The position numbers and the translations under genes were made by a program. Under the pieces are notes generated by a model. It worked only from the letters and a program-made list of their open reading frames with translations. It was not told where the DNA came from and made no database searches. A stretch of DNA of 64,000 bases from DASUNP01 sp963728545 (lineage in GTDB: Bacteria > Acidobacteriota > Blastocatellia > UBA7656), in contig CAVSKO010000002.1 in assembly GCA_963728545.1 (NCBI GenBank), positions 4,030,001-4,094,000 of the forward strand, in the 5' to 3' direction. How positions within the stretch are numbered: position 1 is the stretch's first letter; the number at the start of each line of letters is the position of its first letter. Shown piece after piece: positions 25,902-34,256 of the stretch.

Positions 25902-28705
25902 TTGATATTGCTGATGACGACCACGTCGCTCGTAGCAATGCCGCGCGAGCAGGCAAGCTGGCGGTCGCGCGACCAGTCGAAGCTGAAGATCAGGTCGGAT
26001 TTGAAATTGGTGAGTTGTCTCGGCGCGCCGCCTGCAAACGGTTGCAGCCAGACGTTTGAAACCCCGCCCTGGTTGTCGAGAAACATCAAACCGCTGCCGT
26101 CAGCCGTCCACCGTAACTGCCCTTGAGGTATGTTGAAACTCTTTATGGGCTGGCCCCCCTCGAACGGGATGATGGCGACCGCGAACTGCGAGTTTAGCTG
26201 TTCGTCCCAGTAACCGCACGCTATGTAGCGGCCATCGGGCGAGACCGCCGGCGGCAATGAAGTCACGTTGGTTAGCTGCAACGGCTGGCCGCCATCAATA
26301 GGAATCTTCCACAGGTGAGGGCGGCCCGACACGTGTGTCAGATAGACCACCCATTTGCCGTCGGGCGAAAACGCGGGCGACACATCGCTGCCGCCCTGCG
26401 TCAATTGTTTGGAATTGCTCCCGTCCGCGTCCATGCGCCAGATATTGTAATCGTTAGGGCCGACCCCGCGCGTAGAAGCATAGACTATGTAGCGGCCATC
26501 GGGCGAGGCCGTCGCATGGAAGTTCATCCCCGAGTCCGCGGTGAGCTGCTTTTGATTGCTCCCGTCCGCATCCATGCGCCAGATATTGAGGTCCGCGCCT
26601 TCGCGCGCGTTGTATAGCACTTTACCGTCGGGGGTCCAGGACACGCGCCCGTATTTGCCCACGCCGGATGTGATCTGGCGCGCGCGGTTGGCATCGCCCG
26701 AGGGGGCCGTCCACAAGTTCGAATGGGTGTCCCGCTCGACGACGGCCAATGTGTTTGAGTCTTCCGTCAAGCTCGCGCTGACATACATATTAAGATCGTT
26801 TGTGATCCTGCGCGTCTCACCACCCGGGTACGCAACGCGCCAGACCTGGCTCACCTTCGAAGCCGGGTCGGTTGCTGTCATTATCAGCGCGCTCCCGTCC
26901 TTGACCCACGATACGCGCCCTACGTCAAGCCACGTCTCGGAGGTGATAGGTTTTTCCGTCCCATCCGCCACGTTGATGGCTATCACATTCATGTACCCGC
27001 CGCCCGAGCCCACGCCCGCCGAGCAGGCAATGACCCGGCCATCGGGCGACCAGACCGGGTAATAGTAGAACTCCGGCGTCGTCCTCACGGCGAGCGTCCG
27101 CTCGTTGCTGCCGTCCATGCCGGCTATCACAAGCTCGTGGCGGCGCTGGCTTGGGATGCCCCGCATGAAGACGAACTGGGTGTTATCAGGCGAGATGCTG
27201 ATCGGGCTGTCAACGTCTTCGACAAGCCGCTTAGGCGTGCCGCCGAGCGCGCCGATCTGATAGAGGATCGCTAAAGGGCGGTTCTTCTCGATCACAGTGT
27301 AGTAGATATAATTGCTATCGCGCGAGAAGCTGATCCCTTGATACTTGCCTTCCACGGGCGGGACTATCTCGACGTTTCTCGACGTAGCCACGTGGCGGAC
27401 CCAGAGGCTTTGCTTGCCGCCGTCGCTAACGGCATGAGCGACGTATTTGCCGTCGGGGGATATGGCCGCCTGTTCCGACTTCCCCGTGCTCGTTAGCTTT
27501 GCGATTCGGACCTGATCAAAAGGCGCGTTTGAATCTGTCCCGCGTCCATTGCCTGAGATCAGTTGAATGGCGAGTATTATGACCGCGCCCATCACGAGCG
27601 CGCCCGCCGCGCCCATCGCAACCCACAGCCACGGCTTTCGGTCAGCCTTCTTCGGCGTCGCGGGCGCGGAGCCGCTCACCATCGTGAGTTCGGGGATTGA
27701 CGCCGTTCTCGGATAGTTCGAGGTCATCGTAGAGTAAAACGCAGAAACCGACGGCTGCGAGTCATACTCTCGAACAAGCTCGCGCAGATCGATGTTGGCG
27801 TCCTTGATCGACTGGTATCGCTCGTCAGGGTCTTTCGATAAGCACTTTCGAATGATTCGCTGAAGCTCGGCGGGCGTTTCAGGATTGAACTCGCGTATGG
27901 GCGGCGCTTGCGAATAGACGATCTTGTGCAGCGAATCGATCACGGACTCGCCGTGAAACGGCTTGTGGCCGGTCGTCGCCTCGTAGAGAATGCAGCCGAA
28001 AGAGAAGATGTCCGACCGCTGGTCTATGACCTTGCCCTGCACCTGTTCGGGCGACATATAGCCAATCGTCCCCATCACGATACCGGGCTGCGTGCGCCCC
28101 ATCATCATGGTTTCGGCTTCCAGCATGTCGCCTGCGGAGGCGGGCTTTTTAGGCTCAAGCAGCTTAGCCAGCCCGAAGTCCAATATCTTGGCGTAGCCGT
28201 CGTGCGTTATCATCACGTTTTCGGGCTTGAGGTCGCGATGCACTATTCCCGAAGTGTGAGCCTTCGCCAGCCCGTCGGCCATCTGCGCAAAATACTCGAG
28301 CAGTTTTTTCAGGTCCGTACGGTCGCGATGAATCTTGTCGCGCAACGTGTCGCCGTCGATATACTCCATTGCTATGTAATGAAATAGCCCCCGGCGGCCT
28401 GCGCCGTTCGAGCCGTTCCCGGCGGCCATGTCGGGTTGCGAATCATCCTCGCGCTCAAGCTCTATTTTGCCGATCTCGTAGATGGTGACGATGTGCGGAT
28501 GGTTCAAAGCCGAAGCCGATTTCGCTTCTTGAACAAATCGCCTCACGCGGTCTTCATTGTCAACCAGGTCAGCCGGCAGGATCTTTAAGGCTACGGGTCG
28601 GCCGAGCATCGTGTCGTCGGCTTTATAGACTTCGCCCATCCCACCGACACCGATGCAAGACATTATTCGATAATGAGAAATCTGTGTTCCAGCAGTGAGG
28701 GCCAT
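25898..28705 (-). CDS. Serine/threonine protein kinase with C-terminal PD40/WD40-like propeller
   Basis: Membrane-anchored Hanks-type kinase, 935 residues. The kinase domain (about 12-285) has the Gly loop GVGGMGEVYKA, VALKIL, catalytic HRDLKPEN with Asp158, DFGLAKLL and GYMSPEQ. One membrane helix lies at about 360-382. The outer part (400-930) is made of TolB/PD40 beta-propeller blades (SPDGKYVA, SPDGRYIVY, SRDSNYIYY). This arrangement is highly characteristic of Acidobacteriota. The propeller probably senses an extracytoplasmic ligand or protein. The gene overlaps the GNAT gene by ATGA, and it is divergent from the S9 peptidase, itself a PD40 propeller protein. Confidence 0.95.
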   Translation of the reverse strand: MALTAGTQISHYRIMSCIGVGGMGEVYKADDTMLGRPVALKILPADLVDNEDRVRRFVQEAKSASALNHPHIVTIYEIGKIELEREDDSQPDMAAGNGSNGAGRRGLFHYIAMEYIDGDTLRDKIHRDRTDLKKLLEYFAQMADGLAKAHTSGIVHRDLKPENVMITHDGYAKILDFGLAKLLEPKKPASAGDMLEAETMMMGRTQPGIVMGTIGYMSPEQVQGKVIDQRSDIFSFGCILYEATTGHKPFHGESVIDSLHKIVYSQAPPIREFNPETPAELQRIIRKCLSKDPDERYQSIKDANIDLRELVREYDSQPSVSAFYSTMTSNYPRTASIPELTMVSGSAPATPKKADRKPWLWVAMGAAGALVMGAVIILAIQLISGNGRGTDSNAPFDQVRIAKLTSTGKSEQAAISPDGKYVAHAVSDGGKQSLWVRHVATSRNVEIVPPVEGKYQGISFSRDSNYIYYTVIEKNRPLAILYQIGALGGTPKRLVEDVDSPISISPDNTQFVFMRGIPSQRRHELVIAGMDGSNERTLAVRTTPEFYYYPVWSPDGRVIACSAGVGSGGGYMNVIAINVADGTEKPITSETWLDVGRVSWVKDGSALIMTATDPASKVSQVWRVAYPGGETRRITNDLNMYVSASLTEDSNTLAVVERDTHSNLWTAPSGDANRARQITSGVGKYGRVSWTPDGKVLYNAREGADLNIWRMDADGSNQKQLTADSGMNFHATASPDGRYIVYASTRGVGPNDYNIWRMDADGSNSKQLTQGGSDVSPAFSPDGKWVVYLTHVSGRPHLWKIPIDGGQPLQLTNVTSLPPAVSPDGRYIACGYWDEQLNSQFAVAIIPFEGGQPIKSFNIPQGQLRWTADGSGLMFLDNQGGVSNVWLQPFAGGAPRQLTNFKSDLIFSFDWSRDRQLACSRGIATSDVVVISNIK

Positions 28706-28814
28706 AACAACATAAACCCCGGAAGTAACTTTCTATTAAAAGGGCCAGGCGGGCACAGCTTAACCCCTATCTAAAAACGATACCCTTGCCGAGACTCAGT
28801 TTCAACCCTTATTT

Positions 28815-28837
28815 GCGGATTAAGAAAAGTAATCCGC
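28815..28837. repeat. 8-bp perfect hairpin between divergent genes
   Basis: GCGGATTA (28815-28822) and TAATCCGC (28830-28837) with a 7-nt loop, in the spacer between the kinase and S9 peptidase starts. Could be an operator or a 5' leader stem. Confidence 0.4.
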
Positions 28838-28946
28838 GAGCAAAATCCCTGCCTGGAAGTCCCTGTGTTAATGGCTTAAACTATAGCCGCCCGCGATTGG
28901 GAGTAATCGCTGCCGCATGCGGCACTAAGCTTCGGAGAGGTAAATT

Positions 28947-30941
28947 ATGAGCAGAAGAATCGCGCTGTCGTTTGTCATAGCATGTATCTTTATAATCACC
29001 GCTGAGGCGAAGCAGCCCATAAAGCCTGACGATATTTTCGCGATCAAAGACGTGGGTGAAGCGAGGCTCTCGCCTGATGGATTGATGCTCGCCTACACCG
29101 TTACTTCTATCAATCGCGAGAAGAATAATTATATTTCCAGAATCTACATTCTGAACATGAGCGGCGGATTGCCTGCGCCCCTCGATGAGACGGAATCGAA
29201 CGACTCGATGCCGCGATGGTCTCCCGACGGCAAGAGGATAGCTTTCGCATCCACCCGCAGCGGCTCTCTTGCAATCTGGGTTTACGACGTCGAGAGGCGC
29301 AAGGCTCAAAAGGTAGCCGCGTGGGAGCGGAGCAACCATTTTCTGTCGAAGGCGGGCGAATCGCTCGCCTGGTCGCCCGACAGCATGAAGATCGCTTTCG
29401 TCGCGGCAGAACGACCGAAAGAGGAAGCCCCGACAGACCCGCGCGTCATATCGCGCATTCAATATAAATCGCGCACAGGATTTTCCGATAACCTGCGCTC
29501 GCACATCTTCATTGCTTTTCCTGACATCGGCGGCTCCCAGCAGCTTACGCGAGGCAATTACGACGAGCACTCTATCTCGTGGTCGCCGCGCGGCGACGAG
29601 ATAGCCTTTCTCTCTAATCGAGAGCGCGACCCCGATGCCAATTTTAATTACGACATATTCGCGGTCAATACGGCGAGCGGGCGCGAACGGCGGTTGACCT
29701 CGACTCCGGGCGTCGAGTTCGCGCCCGTCTGGTCGCCGGACGGCAATCAGATTGCTTACACGGCTACGAAAAGAGCTATGACTACGATTGACAGCGTGGC
29801 CGAAGATACGCACGTCCGGGTGATCAGCCGCGAGGGAGGCGCGGGGCGCGAGGTGAGCGCGTCTTTTGACCGGCGCGCAAGCTCGCCGCAGTGGTCTGGC
29901 GATGGAAAGCAACTCTTTTTCCTTGCGGGCGACCGGGGCCGCACGCTGATTTACAGCGTCGCCCGCGACGGTGGCAGTGTCCGCCCGATGTTTGAACGCC
30001 GGTGCCAGGTCGGTTCGTTTTCAATAGCCGGGACCGCGCAGATTGCATTCACGATGAGCTACGAGACTACTCCGGCAGAAATCTACACGCTTGGGCGACC
30101 GGGCGAATTCAAGCGTCTTACTTCGATCAACACTGAGACGGTTGAAAACTGGGGCCTCGTACAACCGGAGGGCGTCAGTTTCAAAAGCTTCGACGGCGCA
30201 GAGATCGAAGGCTGGCTGATGCGGCCGTTGAATTTTCAAGCGAACAAAAAATATCCGATGGTGCTATTCATTCACGGCGGCCCGCACGGGATGTACGGCT
30301 ACGGCTTCAGCCACTCGAATCAAGTCTATGCCGCGCGCGGATACGCCGTGCTTTATCTGAACCCGCGAGGCTCAAGCGGGTACGGGCAGAAGTTTTCAGA
30401 CGGCTGTGTTGCGAACTGGGGCGGCGGCGATTACCAGGACTTGATGAAGGGCGTTGATCACGTTCTGGCGAAATACGATTGGGTTGACGCGAATCGTCTA
30501 GGCGTGACGGGCGGCAGCTACGGCGGCTTTATGACCAACTGGGTCGTGACGCAGACGCCGCGATTCAAAGCGGCAATCGCCGTAGCTTCTTTGAGCAACC
30601 TGATCAGCTTCTATTCCACGTCGCTTTATCAAGACCTGGTTCACGTCGAGTTCAAAGGCTTTCCTTGGGACAACTACGATCTGCTTTGGAAATACTCGCC
30701 GTTGCGCTACATAAAAAATGTCCAGACGCCTACATTGCTGATACACGGCGAACAGGACATGGACGTGCACATAACGCAGGCCGAAGAGATGTATACGGCG
30801 CTCAAGCAGCGCGGCATCGAGTCGGTGCTTGTGCGATACCCGCGAGAAGGCCACGGATTGCGCGAGCCTGCGCACAGGCTCGATTATATGAGTCGCTCGC
30901 TTGCGTGGTTCGACCGCTTTCTTAAACCTAACGGCGAATAG
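28947..30941 (+). CDS. Secreted S9-family prolyl-oligopeptidase-like peptidase
   Basis: Exported serine peptidase, 664 residues, of the acylaminoacyl/dipeptidyl type. A signal peptide (1-22, cleaved after AEA) precedes an N-terminal PD40 propeller (about 35-400; SPDGLMLAYTV, SPDGKRIAFAST). The alpha/beta-hydrolase domain has Ser524 in GGSYGGFM, Asp604 in GEQDMDV and His636 in EGHG. GGAGAGG lies 8 nt before the ATG. It likely trims short peptides in the periplasm. It is divergent from the PD40 kinase and may be under related control, which is inference. Confidence 0.95.
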   Translation: MSRRIALSFVIACIFIITAEAKQPIKPDDIFAIKDVGEARLSPDGLMLAYTVTSINREKNNYISRIYILNMSGGLPAPLDETESNDSMPRWSPDGKRIAFASTRSGSLAIWVYDVERRKAQKVAAWERSNHFLSKAGESLAWSPDSMKIAFVAAERPKEEAPTDPRVISRIQYKSRTGFSDNLRSHIFIAFPDIGGSQQLTRGNYDEHSISWSPRGDEIAFLSNRERDPDANFNYDIFAVNTASGRERRLTSTPGVEFAPVWSPDGNQIAYTATKRAMTTIDSVAEDTHVRVISREGGAGREVSASFDRRASSPQWSGDGKQLFFLAGDRGRTLIYSVARDGGSVRPMFERRCQVGSFSIAGTAQIAFTMSYETTPAEIYTLGRPGEFKRLTSINTETVENWGLVQPEGVSFKSFDGAEIEGWLMRPLNFQANKKYPMVLFIHGGPHGMYGYGFSHSNQVYAARGYAVLYLNPRGSSGYGQKFSDGCVANWGGGDYQDLMKGVDHVLAKYDWVDANRLGVTGGSYGGFMTNWVVTQTPRFKAAIAVASLSNLISFYSTSLYQDLVHVEFKGFPWDNYDLLWKYSPLRYIKNVQTPTLLIHGEQDMDVHITQAEEMYTALKQRGIESVLVRYPREGHGLREPAHRLDYMSRSLAWFDRFLKPNGE

Positions 30942-31059
30942 AAAAGTAATTTGCGATATAATCCAGAGCCTGGCTTTTTTATAAGAATCAGGTAAAATTG
31001 GTCAACGCATTCCATCATCGCAGGGTTTAGCTCAATAATCATTACCAGGGGACCAGGTT

Positions 31060-32391
31060 ATGAAAAGGCAAAAGGCGCTATTACTATCGTTATTCTTTTT
31101 CGGTTCTCTCTCTTTCCTTGCATCATTCAACCAAATTTCAGCGGCTGGGGATTTGCCCGGCGATTCGCCCGACCTGACTTTCGGCCCTATCTTCAAATCA
31201 ACCGATTCCGGCGCAACCTGGAGGGCTATAGACAACGGTCTGCTCAGTCAAGGGATTAACACTCTGGCAGCAGCCCCCGGCTCTCCGGGTACGGTTTACG
31301 CAGGCACGGAGAAAGGAGTCTTTAAGACTATTGACGGCGGCTCGCGCTGGGTTCAATCCAAAGGCGTGATCTCGCTGTTTATTATAGTCACTCTGGCTGT
31401 CGACCCTGTCACCCCTTCCATCGTTTATGCCGGAGGCGTTGCTAACAGCGGCGGCGGCGCGTTCAAAAGCGAGGATGCGGGCCTCAACTGGAAACCCATA
31501 AACTCCGGCCTGTCGAACGTTCTAATAAACCGTTTAGCAATCGATCCTAACAACCACACCACCCTGTATGCCCAGGATGATTTTAATCTCTTTAAGAGCA
31601 CCAATGGCGGTAATAATTGGGTATCCGTCCTGGCCTACCCGCCCAAGGGAGGTAATGTATTCGAGGCGCAATTCGAGCTTGATCCGTTTAACTCTTCCAC
31701 TCTGTACGTCACAGGCAACGGGCGCGCGTTTAAAACCACAGACGCCGGCGGCAGTTGGACCGACCTGACGGACAGAGTAGTGCAGGCTTCCGTGGCAAAG
31801 TCGGTGATCGGACTGGCAGTCGATCCCATCACTCCCTCGACCGTTTACATCAACGGGTCTCCGACGGGAGAGTTGATCAAGACTACAGATGGCGGAAATA
31901 CCTGGGAAGTGGCAAGAGACGAGTCTTCGCGTCTCAGGTCTCGAGTGGTAATCGCTACGGCAGCGCCGTCAGTCTTGTATGCAAGGACTTCAAGACCTCT
32001 TTTGAAGAGCACGGATCAGGGGATGAGTTGGGTCGAAACAGGTCTTCCTCCTCCGGGCGCTGTTGTTTTTGCGCTTGATCCGTCAAGCACTTCTACAATA
32101 TACGCCGCCGGACAAAGCTTTAACCCGCCCAGCGACGCGCCGTTGATACGCGGGTTTTCCCTGGATGGTAAAAAATTGTTCGTTATAGGTCAGGGATTCG
32201 ATGCGGGAGCGGTGATACTGCTAAACGGGCAAGAGCAACATACAAGGAATAGTGAAACATCGCCTGACTCCATTCTGATAGGCAAGAAGGCCGGGAAGAA
32301 GATAAAGAAGAATCCCCTTCTCAAAATACAGGTAAAGAACTCTGACGGGAAGGTGTCGCAAGAGGTGACGATCTGGCCGCCTATCGATTGA
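31060..32391 (+). CDS. Secreted BNR/VPS10-like beta-propeller protein with TIG-like tail
   Basis: A 443-residue exported protein. The signal peptide ends near residue 30 (ISAAG). The body contains repeated blades of the sortilin/Ycf48 kind: FKSTDSGATW, FKTIDGGSRW, FKSEDAGLNW, FKSTNGGNNW, FKTTDAGGSW, IKTTDGGNTW, LKSTDQGMSW. At least seven Asp-box-like motifs are present, alternating with LAxDPxxxxTxYA. The last ~80 residues (FSLDGKKLFVIGQGFDAGAV...) form an IPT/TIG-like module shared with the S8 protease at 9030. It probably binds glycans or proteins outside the cell; no catalytic residues are seen. Confidence 0.87.
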   Translation: MKRQKALLLSLFFFGSLSFLASFNQISAAGDLPGDSPDLTFGPIFKSTDSGATWRAIDNGLLSQGINTLAAAPGSPGTVYAGTEKGVFKTIDGGSRWVQSKGVISLFIIVTLAVDPVTPSIVYAGGVANSGGGAFKSEDAGLNWKPINSGLSNVLINRLAIDPNNHTTLYAQDDFNLFKSTNGGNNWVSVLAYPPKGGNVFEAQFELDPFNSSTLYVTGNGRAFKTTDAGGSWTDLTDRVVQASVAKSVIGLAVDPITPSTVYINGSPTGELIKTTDGGNTWEVARDESSRLRSRVVIATAAPSVLYARTSRPLLKSTDQGMSWVETGLPPPGAVVFALDPSSTSTIYAAGQSFNPPSDAPLIRGFSLDGKKLFVIGQGFDAGAVILLNGQEQHTRNSETSPDSILIGKKAGKKIKKNPLLKIQVKNSDGKVSQEVTIWPPID

Positions 32392-32483
32392 TCGTATAAA
32401 GCAGGTGGGTAGCTGATCTCTAAAAGCGATAGCCTCGGCGCGCGCTGATGTTTATAACCTTCGCTCCTCAGAAAATATTGGCA

Positions 32484-32519
32484 AACGACGCCGGGGTTGG
32501 TTATGATCCCGGCGTCGTT
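32484..32519 (+). promoter_or_regulatory. 12-bp stem-loop in the leader of the DUF4242 gene
   Basis: AACGACGCCGGG (32484-32495) pairs exactly with CCCGGCGTCGTT (32508-32519). It stands 28 bp before the ATG at 32547, with only a weak T-rich tail. It may be the terminator of the upstream gene or a leader structure. Confidence 0.55.
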
Positions 32520-32546
32520 ATTTATCACTTTGAAAGGAGCCTGTTG

Positions 32547-32822
32547 ATGCCGAAGTACATAATCGAAAGAGAGATTCCCGGCGCGGGCGGATTATCCGCC
32601 CAGGAATTGCAGGCAGTATCGCAGAAGTCCTGCGGAGTGCTTAAAGAGATGGGGCCGCAGATTCAATGGGTCGAAAGCTACGTCACCGCCGACAAGGTCT
32701 ATTGCGTCTACATCGCGCCCAATGAAGAGATGATAAAAGAGCACGCCGCGCAAGGAGGGTTTCCCGCAAATCGCATCTCCGAGATCAAAACCATGATCGA
32801 TCCGACAACTGCCGAATCATAA
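32547..32822 (+). CDS. DUF4242/SCO4226-like small protein
   Basis: A 91-residue cytoplasmic protein starting MPKYIIEREIPGAGGLS. It matches the DUF4242 family, which includes the SCO4226 nickel-responsive protein, by the N-terminal YIIEREIPG and the later WVESYVTADKVYCVYIAPNEE pattern, a ferredoxin-like fold. AAAGGAG (32533-32539) fixes this start, although the frame is open upstream to 32448. Function is not established. Confidence 0.8.
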   Translation: MPKYIIEREIPGAGGLSAQELQAVSQKSCGVLKEMGPQIQWVESYVTADKVYCVYIAPNEEMIKEHAAQGGFPANRISEIKTMIDPTTAES

Positions 32823-33022
32823 CCGGCAGGCGAAACCCGATATTCAGAACTTGAAAAGAATTGCTGCCGGGACTATGCTGTGGCAGATATTTCTAGTCCT
32901 GGTGATAGAATCGGGCAGCATTGACGCTCGTATTCGCATAGTTCAGCTTCCGTTCGCCTCTGTAGTAGGCGGTCAGGAGATAAACGAAGCAAGCTCTTTG
33001 CTTCATCGCGACGGTGATAAAC

Positions 33023-33862
33023 ATGAAAACCCAATCAATTTTCACACGCTTAATACTGCCGGCGGCTTGCGCTCTTGCTATGATCGCGCTCGCCACACCT
33101 TCGGCGCTCACACAATCCGAAAAGGGCGGCGATCAGGCGCCAAAGCCAAAAGAGTCGCCTGCCGTACAAGGCCCTACGCTCAAGCAGTCGGTCGTCGCGG
33201 GAGGCGGCGGAACGAGCAGCGCAGGCAATTATCGCCTGGAGGGCACAGCAGGCCAGCCCGTAGTCCTTGGCCAGCCCGGAACCGACATCTCTTCCAACCC
33301 TCCTTTTGTGCTCCGCTCCGGATTCTGGCCCGGAGCCGTGCCCTGCCCCTTCGTGTTGACAGAGACCGCGAGGCTCTACAATTCGGGCGGAGGACATTCG
33401 GCGCTTAAAGTCGTCGCAACGGGCGATTGCAACTGGACCCCCATCGTGAGCGACCCGTGGGTAGTCCTGACGTCTGCCAGCACAGGCTCCGGGACGGACG
33501 TGATAGCCTACGAAGTGAGAGATAACTTCACGGCGGTAGCCCGACAAGCGACCATCACCGTAGGCGAATACGCAATCACGATATTGCAGGAGGGAAGAGG
33601 AACGGCCTGTAGCTACGCGATCTCGCCCGCGTTCGGAAACTTCCCGATTACCGGAGGATCTTCGTCAATAAACGTGACGGCTGCGGCGGGCTGCGCGTGG
33701 GAAGCCGTAAGCGATTCGGATTGGATAATCCTCACATCAGGCAAGCTCGGCATCGCCAACGGCGTGGTGACGTTTGTGGTCGCGCCCGGCACGGCTGGCG
33801 TCCCGCGCAACGGCACGATAAGGGTGGCCGGTAAGAATTATGCCGTGAAACAACAGAAATAG
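33023..33862 (+). CDS. Secreted BACON-domain protein
   Basis: A 279-residue exported protein. The signal peptide (1-28) ends near ALTQ. A low-complexity stretch (30-50) is followed by a segment starting KQSVVAGGGGTSSAG that recurs in secreted proteins of this type. Two BACON-like modules follow, each with a Cys near the start and the W-x-x-x-SD-x-W pattern (CNWTPIVSDPWVVLTS and CAWEAVSDSDWIILTS). They end with the ITV-x-x-x-x-YAI-x-x-Q strand. BACON domains usually bind carbohydrate or mucin. ATG at 33023 is used; ribosome binding is weak. Confidence 0.82.
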   Translation: MKTQSIFTRLILPAACALAMIALATPSALTQSEKGGDQAPKPKESPAVQGPTLKQSVVAGGGGTSSAGNYRLEGTAGQPVVLGQPGTDISSNPPFVLRSGFWPGAVPCPFVLTETARLYNSGGGHSALKVVATGDCNWTPIVSDPWVVLTSASTGSGTDVIAYEVRDNFTAVARQATITVGEYAITILQEGRGTACSYAISPAFGNFPITGGSSSINVTAAAGCAWEAVSDSDWIILTSGKLGIANGVVTFVVAPGTAGVPRNGTIRVAGKNYAVKQQK

Positions 33863-33875
33863 CCGAAAATTAGAC

Positions 33876-33903
33876 GGGGGTGGAGAATCACTGCTCCATC
33901 CCC
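33876..33903 (+). terminator. Hairpin after the BACON gene
   Basis: GGGGGTGGAG (33876-33885) and CTCCATCCCC (33894-33903) form 10 pairs including one G-U. It stands 13 bp after the stop and lacks a clear T-run. The rest of the gap to 34256 holds the repeat at 33964 and the promoter at 34173. Confidence 0.45.
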
Positions 33904-33963
33904 ATTCAAAACCGGCAGCTCAAGACAGAGTCTCACGTCAACATTTAATAACCCGCCTTCGAT

Positions 33964-34009
33964 AGGACGAGAGCATCTAAATTTCAATGATACTGAAGTT
34001 TTAGAAGTC
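33964..34009 (+). repeat. Dispersed repeat, site lacking the MITE found in its relative
   Basis: GAGAGCATCTAAATTTCAAT... matches the sequence interrupted by MITE copy C at 37121-37134 plus 37306 onward. About 26 of 30 bases agree across the junction, with a single TA where copy C has two. Confidence 0.75.
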
Positions 34010-34172
34010 ACAAGTATGAATCTCGTTTCGTCCGCGTGACCCGTCCGCCAGCGAGCCATCTCCATCAATCGCGGAGCTATTCATAAAAAGAGGCTGAAAG
34101 TTGCCGGGGGTGGCCAGTGTTGGAATGTCGAGGGAGCCGACCTTGATGCATATGTTAATCGCAGTTCGCGGC

Positions 34173-34200
34173 TTGTTAAAAATAATGATCCTGCTATATT
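34173..34200 (+). promoter_or_regulatory. Possible promoter of the SBBP gene
   Basis: TTGTTA (34173-34178), 16 bp and TATATT (34195-34200) in an AT-rich spacer, 57 bp before the ATG. Resemblance only. Confidence 0.4.
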
Positions 34201-34256
34201 TTACGTCTCTACCTATTAAGAGGTATTAATTACATATAAGGAGGCGTAAGCCCAAT

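Noticed and set aside
32851..33408. Plus-strand frame of 185 codons over the BACON gene
   Set aside because: It overlaps the BACON protein in another frame and degenerates into Arg-rich sequence; the secreted protein with a signal peptide is the real gene.
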